DNA of 64,000 nt, taken from assembly GCA_024196135.1 (NCBI GenBank), contig JAMQCK010000053.1, positions 1 through 64,000 on the forward strand, written 5' to 3'. Positions 56,763 through 64,000 of the stretch are shown here, in pieces; the first letter of the stretch is position 1, and each line of letters starts with the position of its first letter. The DNA is from Pleurotus ostreatus/Saccharomyces cerevisiae fusant (Eukaryota > Opisthokonta). The notes under the pieces were generated by a model. The model had not been told where the DNA came from. It was given only the letters and a program-made list of their open reading frames with translations, and ran no database searches. The position numbers were made by a program, and so were the translations under genes.

Positions 56763-59575
56763 ATGTCGACGCGAACAAGGACCACGACCGGGCTCGTCTT
56801 CGACGACTCGAAGGGCGTCCTCGGCCTTATGGCGACGCCTGCCATCTACATCGACCCCTTCTCTGAGCAGCCTTTCATGAAATTACGAGTAGAGGACCTT
56901 ATGACAGAAACGACGAACCACGAGCGACGGCGCTCAGTAGGTACGCATACGCGCGCGCCAGGAAGTATCGTCTGCTAAGCGCGCCGCAGCCAACTGGCAG
57001 GCCGTACAGATCCTGCGCAGCCTGCGTACGGGCTCGCGCCCCCTGATCAAGTCATTCACCCTCCTGGGCAGCTTCCCTCTTGAGCTCGTATTCGAGGTGC
57101 GTGCGCGCTTGGTCGGTAGCGCATCTATTGCTTAACAGCTCTGCAGATCATGCAGCACGCCCACCCCATGGACCTGTTCCATCTCGCACAGACATGCCGC
57201 ACTATGCGCGAACTGCTCACCTGCCCTGGCGCCGGCGCCGTATGGGCTACCTCCTTTGCGCGCCACTCCGACACCATGCCGCCCTGCCCCACGGACGTCC
57301 CCCACGACAAGTGGGCGAGGATGCTGTTTGCCCCCCACCGATGCCAGCAGTGCGGGCGTGGTGCTGCCGCGCTTGACTTCACCCTTCTTAGGCGCCTCTG
57401 CTCCAAGTGCCTAGTGACATTGTGCGTCTCGCCATCCTTCCCACACGTCCTTCGTGCTCATCCCCCTCGTCGTCAGGCCCCTCGTCGAAACTGCTGAGGA
57501 CGATTTCGCTGCTTCCCTCGTCCCGCGGACGTACCGTGAGGACGGGGACCACTACTTTGAGTACGACGACGGCCGATATCTGCCCGCCGACCTCCAGGCT
57601 GTCATTCAGGCGGTTGCGAAGCACCGACAGTCTATGGACCAGAAGACGCCCGGCGCCGAACTCGAGTTCGAACGCTACAAAATCGAGCGGCACGCGCTTG
57701 TCGCTTCCCGGACACTTGTGCGTATCCTCCGTATCTCTATACGCGTTCCCGCGGTCGTGGCAAGTGGTGCTCATTGCATTGATTCGCAGCAAAGCACCGC
57801 GTGCCGCATGTGGGCGGAGAAGCTTGGACAGGAGGCCAGCAAGGCGCGCAAGGCGCTCGACTCCCGCTTTGCGAAGCGCATCAGGGCGCGCCTCTCGAAG
57901 GCGGGCCACCATCCGGCGGACCTCGAGAAGGCGATCGCAGAGCTGCCGGCGTCGATGTCGGTCCCGCGATTGACGCGGCGCAGTGAGTGAGATTGGCGTA
58001 CAATGAGCGCCGTTCCTGAGGTGTACTTTGCAGAGCTGGAGAAGATCATCCCTATTGTCGAACGCGCTGTAGTCATCTGCATGGAGGAGCGTATCGCGGA
58101 GGAACGCTACGCACGTATGCGGGAACGCCGCGCGCGCGTCAGCCAGGCGTACACCGCGTATCGCGGCAGCACTCTGCCAGCGACGTGGGCTTATCACCCA
58201 AGCTCGTGCCAGGTTGCGCAGTACGCGCCATTCGCTGAGCTCGTGCACTCCCCCGACACTGACCCGGAGGTCTTTGAGCGGCGGTTGGCGGACGCGGTCT
58301 CCTTACTGCCGCAGTTCGTGCGCGACTGGACACGGGAGCGCATGCATCACATGGTTTCCCTGCTTCCCTCAACGGCATCGCCGGCATCGGCTACTTCCTC
58401 GGCACCTGCCGCCGGCTTGTCGGCGCCCTCATCCTCCTCTTCGACTTCGCACCGTGCAGGCTCTTCGTCCTCCCCGCAAACGCGCGATGCCTCCGAGCTC
58501 TCCCGTCTTGACCTCGCAACCTCGATATACCACTGCCCGGTATCTCGGTTGAACCGCAGTCACGACGAGATCATCGGCAAGGGCATGGTGGGCTGGGACG
58601 GCGCAGGACCGCATCTTAACTGCGCTGGCGTCGAGTCAGAAGGCCTCTGCTTTGACAGGCGCGGGTACGACGCGGCCCGCGGACTTCTGGAGCTCGTAGG
58701 CCTGAACCCGGACACCGCCCTCGCACGTGAGTTCGACGCGCTCAACGCGCGCTTCGTCTGCGCGAACTGTCCCTCCGACGGCCCGTACGAGGTCCTCACG
58801 TGGCGCGAATGCGTGAGTGCCGCCCTGACTGCCTCCCCTCCTCGGCCCGCTGAGCAGCACACAGGTCATACACATGTTCAACACCGCCGAGGACACCACC
58901 CACCGCGAGGGCGCTTGGCGGGTGCTCAGCGAGCCGGCCGCGAATTTCGTGCGCCGGCGCGAGAGCCACCCGGCGTTCAAGTTCGAGCGCGCGTGGGCAT
59001 GCAACCACTGCGCAGCGCACTACGCGAATGGGCGCGCGGACGCGCAGGTCACGCGCACGCAGGCGATCAAGCACGCCAGGCTCGTGTATGTGGCTGAAGT
59101 TGAACTTTATCGCGCATCTGGCTGACGGGGTATCCTTCGTAGGCACAACATCGAGCGACCGGTCCAGAACTTGGACTTCGTGTACGTCGCTGGCTTTGCC
59201 GGCATCCCGCGCAAGCCTGTCGCCCTTCGCCGCGCTCTCCTTCCCGAATACAAGTGCAGCCAGTGCCATAAGGGCAAGACGACGCTGCGCGCGCACGAGA
59301 GCGCGCTCCACCATTTGAGGAATAAGTAGGTGGTTCGCCTCAAATGACTTGACCTCTTCATTGAACCTATATCCAGGCATGGTATCGTTAGTGGTCAACT
59401 TGGTGTCGATTTTGAGAAGATTGAGTTCTTCGTACGCTCGACCGCGTCGCTCGCCCCTCTCTCGCCGATGGAAGGTGGTCCGGCGTCTGCCAACGCGCTG
59501 ATCTCGTTCGCTCTGGGCTCATCCACGTCTACTGATGATGGGATGTCTTCCGCATCGTCCGACACGCTCAACTAA
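56763..59575 (+). CDS. F-box protein with C-terminal zinc-finger-like motifs
   Basis: About nine exons run from ATG 56763 to TAA 59573-59575. The F-box is FTLLGSFPLELVFEIMQHAH followed by DLFHLAQTCRTMRELLTC, near residue 85-130. A Cys motif follows (CQQCGRGAAALDFTLLRRLC and SKC), usual in Agaricomycete F-box proteins. The middle is helical and Arg/Glu-rich (RKLEKIIPIVERAVVICMEE, IAEERYARMRERRARV) with a Ser/Pro insertion. The C-terminus carries FVCANCPSDG, ACNHCAAHYANG and a C2H2-like finger CSQCHKGKTTLRAHESALHH completed across the last intron by LRNKHGI, then a Ser-rich tail. It probably acts as a substrate receptor of an SCF ligase; the zinc motifs may bind substrate or nucleic acid. Confidence 0.8.
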
Positions 59576-61780
59576 GGTCTCGCAGTAGCGACCTCCCCAC
59601 CCCTGGCATGGACACTGACTTCTACCCACTCATCTGCATATACACGCCCTCCTCCCACCCCCACAAACCCAATCAGGCCGGCCATCCCAGCCGCGCTACC
59701 CACGATCTGCATACGCATCGCTCTCATGGCCCCTCCCCACGACTCTCATGCCCCGCACTTCATGCCCCCACACCTCTTCGTCTTCATCTCACGCTTCCTC
59801 ACTTCATCTTCAACCGGAACCTTCACGTCGTGTATCATATACCCTGCATCCACGCCGTTTTTGTAACTATATATCGTCTGCTTCCCTTCGTACTTACCCT
59901 CTTGTAACATATTTTAGTTAGTAACATAGATACTTCGATACTCGCATAAGCCCAAATAAGCACTTTACTTATTCTGTCCACAACCTCGGTGCGCCTTGAG
60001 GCTGAGCAGATTGCTAGCGGAGAACCCTTGTTCCTGAACGGGTAGGGCTTGTTGAGGGTAGCGCGCATCGGACAGGTGTCCGATAGGCGAGGGTAGATGG
60101 CGGCCTGGCGAATCGGATTCACGACATTGTCGCTCGAAGGAGGCGAGGCCGCTGCCTGGAGGCCGCTACGGTGCCGCGCGCTGCCACTCAGAAGCTTGGA
60201 CCCTGCGGTGACCCTGCCTAAACTCTGCTCGCCCGACGCCGGCGGCTCGATCGGGTCGATCTATCTACCGCTACCAAGCCGCCGCACCCCTTCATACGCG
60301 GGGACTCCCGCACGTTGCGCGCACGGTAAGGTTTTCTGCAAGCGATGTTCCCAGCGATAATCGCTCGACTATCGGCGCGAAGGCGCGCGAGTGCCTTGCT
60401 GACCATGCAGTTGAACTTTCCACGTGACCGTGGTACGGCGGCGATATCGGCAACGGTGGTTTCCGCTGTTTTTGATCCCTTCTTCATTTTGGAATTCTTC
60501 CGCTCGATTGCCGCCTTCCCCTTGTTTTCCCCCCTGGGGCGCGTCTGAGCGTGCTCGCCGCCCTCCATCGCCCCGCTGCGGGCTCGTATCGTGAGTGGGT
60601 TGTGGGGCTGGGGGACGACACGGCCTCCAACCATGACGAACGTCGCTCGTCCGACCAGCATCGGGGCGGGGGAGGTGCTGCGCTCTGGGCCCATTCCTCA
60701 CGGGCGCCGCGGGGCACTGGCAGGGATTGCGGGGACGCGGGGCGCGGGAAACGGTGCTGTGGACGCGTACCTAATTTGGAAACGTTTCGAGGAGCTTCGA
60801 GATCCGAGCAGGGTGAGAAGGGGATGCGCAGCAGCACGTTTGCGTCTCCGAAGAAGCAGCCAAGCCTCCGTCGGCCCTTTGCGCTTCGATCTTCCCCCGA
60901 GAGACGGGATGGACTGGCTTGACCAGGCTCGTGCGCTGCGGCGCTTGCAGGCTGCCACAGCGCCGAGCCCGCAGCGCGTGTACCCGAGTCTGGGGCGAGG
61001 CGAGCAGGAGCTATACGTTGGGGGTGACGTTCGGGTGGTGCGCTGGCTGGGAGCGACGAGGAGCGGCGCTGGGGCGGATGACCCGCGTCGGGATTTATTC
61101 ACTATTGAGTACGATAGTAGAAATCTGGTGCCCGCGTTTTGGTGGCAAGGAGTTGGCATGTTGCGGTGCGCGACGAGCCAAGAGACGGTCACGGGTTACC
61201 AGACATTCTCTTGTGTCGCGGCCCGTGGGATGAGTGGGCGTTGCAGATGACCGTTGCTGCTCACTGCCTGGCTGAAATTTCGCTGATGGGGCGCGACAAC
61301 GGCGCGACGACGTCAAGGCATCTGACTAGCGGGCAAGCAGTCGGATTCAATTCGCCTGGTCTGGTGGCCACGAAATATCAGCCACAATTCGTTCAGGTGA
61401 AGATGGGAAGTATGGTCGACGTCACTAGCGCTATCGGTGCTTGTTGGTATCATCGTGCACACTGCGAGCAGATGGTCTCGTCATCGCTGCGGGCAACGCC
61501 CATGCGTTTTTCCTGAGTATTCCATGAGATTCAAGATCCGCGTCTGTGCGATGCCGAACGCGAAATAACGTATGTTTCCCCAGCCGGTGCGCGGCGGCCT
61601 TTGGCGATGACTACTGTCGGGGGACGGACCGGGTAGGATTTGTCGTTTGGGGAATTGGTATTCGTGGCAATATATAAAGGGGCGCGCGATTTGCGGGGAA
61701 GCCAGTATCGGTTTCCGCCCCTCCCCCCTTCTTCTCCCCCTCCCGCTTTTCGCACCCTCCCCAGCCGTTCTCAGCCCTCA
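59576..61780. other. Gene-poor stretch, 2.2 kb
   Basis: The left 400 bp are pyrimidine-rich 3' DNA. The centre (60.1-61.2 kb) is GC-rich and stays open in several frames on both strands. The longest from an ATG is 60633-61250 on the plus strand, about 205 codons, Arg/Gly-rich, without domain or splice support, so I do not call it. The right end is the promoter of the dehydrogenase with its TATA box. Confidence 0.4.
61671..61678 (+). promoter_or_regulatory. TATA box of the glycerol dehydrogenase gene
   Basis: TATATAAA stands 110 bp before the ATG at 61781, followed by a very C/T-rich leader. Confidence 0.65.
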
Positions 61781-63360
61781 ATGTTCTCTTCCACATTGAA
61801 GTCTTTGGCCCGCACTGGCTGGGCGGTGCGACCGTCCATGGCGGGGGGTCTCCGCGCCTCCCCCTCGGCAGTTCGCCGCTTCCCCTCCGTCCGCACCTTC
61901 TCCGTCACTGCGCGCGCAGCGAGCGCCGCCAACCGTGGCATCACCTTCCGCGTCTTCCAGTCCCCCGCCAAGTACGTCCAGGGTCCCTCGGCCATCCGGG
62001 ACTCTGCCCAGTACCTCCGCAAGATGGGCAAGCGTGCAGTCTTGATCACGGACGACATTGTCCACCAGATTGGTGCGTCGCATACCCCCTCGCTGTACTT
62101 CCTCCTGCTAACCTTCGCCTCAGCGGGCGAGGACCTCATCAACACCCTCTCCGAGTTCGAGATTAAGCGCGCGGCATTCACCGGCATCGCTTCGGTCGAA
62201 GAAGTCGAGCGCATCAAGGAGATCTGCGTTGACTTCAAGGCAGACTTCGTCATCGCTCTCGGAGGTGGGAAGACCATCGACGTCGGAAAGGTGAGCCTCT
62301 CACGCACACCCTCTCTCCGCACTTCGATCTGATCTCATTGTTCGCAGACTGTTACGGATGACCTGAAGATCGAAGTTGCCATCATGCCCACGACCGCCTC
62401 CACCGATGCGCCCTGCTCCGCCAACGCCGTCCTCTACCGCCCTAGCGGTGACTTTGACCGCTACGCGTTCTGCCAACGGAACCCGTACATCGTCATCGTC
62501 GACACGTCCATCATCGCCCGCGCACCTGCACGCCTTTTGGCTGCCGGCATGGGTGATGCTCTTGCGACGAACGTCGAGGCCAAGCGTGCTCGTAACGCGC
62601 CCAACTTCGGCGGTGGGATGCCCGCGCTTGTCGCAGACGCCATCTGCGAGAAGTGCGAGGAGACGCTGTTCCGGTACGGCAAGCAGGCGTACGAGGCGTG
62701 CAAGGTCAACGCGATGACGCCCGCTTTGGAGGCGATCGTCGAGGCAAACACGCTTCTCTCAGGTCTTGGCTTCGAGAGCGGTGGACTGGCTGCCGCACAC
62801 GCGATTCACGATGGTCTGACGAGCATCCACCGTCTCCATCACCTTCTCCACGGCGAGAAGGTCGCGTTCGGCACCGTCTGCCAACTCGTCCTCGACGGCG
62901 CGCCGCAGGAGGAGATTGACCGGTACCTCGGGTTCTTGCTATCTGTCGACTTGCCGGTCACGTTTGACATGATGGGTATTCCCGATGTGACGGCGGAAGA
63001 GCTGCACAAGGTGCGTTGCATCGTCCACTCTCCTGTTTCTCGTTTGACGATGTCCTCCAGGTTGCTGAGATTGCCTGCGCTCCGGGCGAGACCATCTGGA
63101 ACATGGATTCGGTCATCACCCCGGATGTCGTCTTCCAAGCGATCCTCGGCGCCGACATTGTCGGTCGCGAGTACATCGACCGCACTGGCTTCAAGCAGCT
63201 CTCGACTGGTGAGTATTGCAGTCCCTCGGTACCGCGATCCCTGTCTGACGATCTCTTTTCCTACTTTCTTGACTTCGACTACGCAGTCATCGAAACCCGC
63301 CCTCATGTTTCTCGCTCCGGTACCGTCGACCTCCTCGGCGACCTCAAGGTGCAGGCGTAA
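61781..63360 (+). CDS. Glycerol dehydrogenase, GldA-type, with presequence
   Basis: Member of the metal-dependent (Fe/Zn) alcohol dehydrogenase superfamily that oxidises glycerol to dihydroxyacetone with NAD+. Five exons encode about 440 residues. After a Ser/Arg-rich, acid-free N-terminus (SSTLKSLARTGWAVRPSMAG) the core starts ITFRVFQSPAKYVQGPSAIR. NAD-binding loop: VIALGGGKTIDVGKTVTDD, then IMPTTASTDAPCS. Metal ligands lie in AAGMGDALAT, SGGLAAAHAIHDGLTSIHRL and HGEKVAFGTVCQL. The end VSRSGTVDLLGDLKVQA reaches TAA at 63358-63360. The core length and every ligand are standard. The first 50 residues look like a mitochondrial targeting peptide, unusual for this enzyme. Confidence 0.92.
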
Positions 63361-64000
63361 GCCTCCGCCATGGACCCGATACGAAACCAAATGTTGTACA
63401 TATATTTACGACCCGATCGCGAGTCGCACCTAAAAGGTCGCTCGTTGAGCGCGAGCACTACTGGGCGACTTCCCCCAACAGCACTGGCACGGTGCACCAT
63501 CCCTGGCTTCGGTTTTCTCTCTCATCATCGACTCTTATCATCATATTCACGACGTTCCCATCCGATCGCGGCGCGCATGTCAGCATGCGCGTCGACGAGC
63601 GAGCAGCGCGGTTCCATCTACCTAACTATCCTATCATATCTTCCTCCTTGTCATCTTACGGTACGAACATAACTATCCTCAAGGACTACAGCGATTCCGA
63701 TACCCGTGGGCTACAGTACTGTATCATGTACCGGTTGTTGGGCGTTTTCGATGCTTTTTGCTTTTACTAGCTATCCTCCCTGTGTATGACCTCCTCCTTA
63801 CAACTATTCCGCAATTGGGTTAATGTGATTAGTATTGGGCCTGCGAACTGCTTGTGTGATTCTACGACGGAATTGTCCTGCGATGAGCGAGCGAGCTTCA
63901 CCTAGGTGCTTTGCACAGCGAGGTAAGCGAACGTATTTGGGCGAGGTACGCGTTACGCAGACCTCGCCGAGGGGTATGTGCCAGAGCAGACGAGCAAGTA
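63361..64000. other. 3' intergenic region to window end
   Basis: These 640 bp are downstream of the dehydrogenase stop. Short AT-rich open frames occur; no coding exon, repeat or RNA gene can be supported. Confidence 0.4.

Noticed and set aside
60591..61250. Plus-strand open frame of about 205-219 codons
   Set aside because: The longest version needs a GTG start. Composition is Arg/Gly-rich, other frames are equally open, and there is no domain, splice or promoter support.

Overview
The window is nuclear DNA of a filamentous basidiomycete. It is GC-rich, its genes are split by many short introns (mostly 45-65 bp, GTNNGT...CTNAC...YAG), and spacing is tight. The gene types (large F-box/LRR family whose proteins begin MHRC, secreted deuterolysin, ricin-B lectin, secreted catalase, EEP-jacalin protein) suggest an Agaricomycete, probably Polyporales. 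The order-level guess is inference from gene content. I saw no rRNA, tRNA, CRISPR array, transposase or reverse transcriptase.

Layout, left to right. 1-6.1 kb: the 3' end of a WW-like family gene, the SPOUT arginine methyltransferase SFM1, a TMEM135-like membrane protein and an Old Yellow Enzyme. 6.6-12.4 kb: a small cysteine-rich protein gene, TAF4, a CCCH/FG nucleoporin (NUP42/Amo1 type) and a 127-residue orphan. 13.3-38.9 kb: an accessory stretch with three more WW-like genes, four F-box/LRR paralogues, another F-box gene, two coiled-coil proteins and a secreted EEP nuclease/phosphatase with a jacalin-like tail. It also holds two housekeeping genes, a purine permease and a Hos2-type histone deacetylase. 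39-48.2 kb: TMA22/DENR, an 86-residue small protein, a secreted catalase and CTR9. 48.6-64 kb: a secreted two-domain ricin-B lectin, deuterolysin, the auxilin SWA2, a large F-box/zinc-finger protein and a glycerol dehydrogenase.

The most notable pattern is in the accessory stretch. An unnamed family with a WW-like N-terminus occurs four times: 1-365 (truncated by the window), 13372-14243, 17233-18028 and 27932-28797. An F-box/LRR family also occurs four times: 18714-20514, 25835-27526, 33100-34736 and 35025-36708. Twice a WW-like gene and an F-box/LRR gene stand head to head around a shared promoter of 405-685 bp, as if a divergent pair had been duplicated.

The housekeeping genes cover transcription (TAF4, CTR9, HOS2), translation (SFM1, TMA22), nuclear export (NUP42) and clathrin uncoating (SWA2). 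The secreted genes (catalase, lectin, deuterolysin, EEP-jacalin) fit a saprotrophic or wood-decay lifestyle and mostly have clear TATA boxes. Splice sites were placed by eye, using reading frame, consensus and family conservation.
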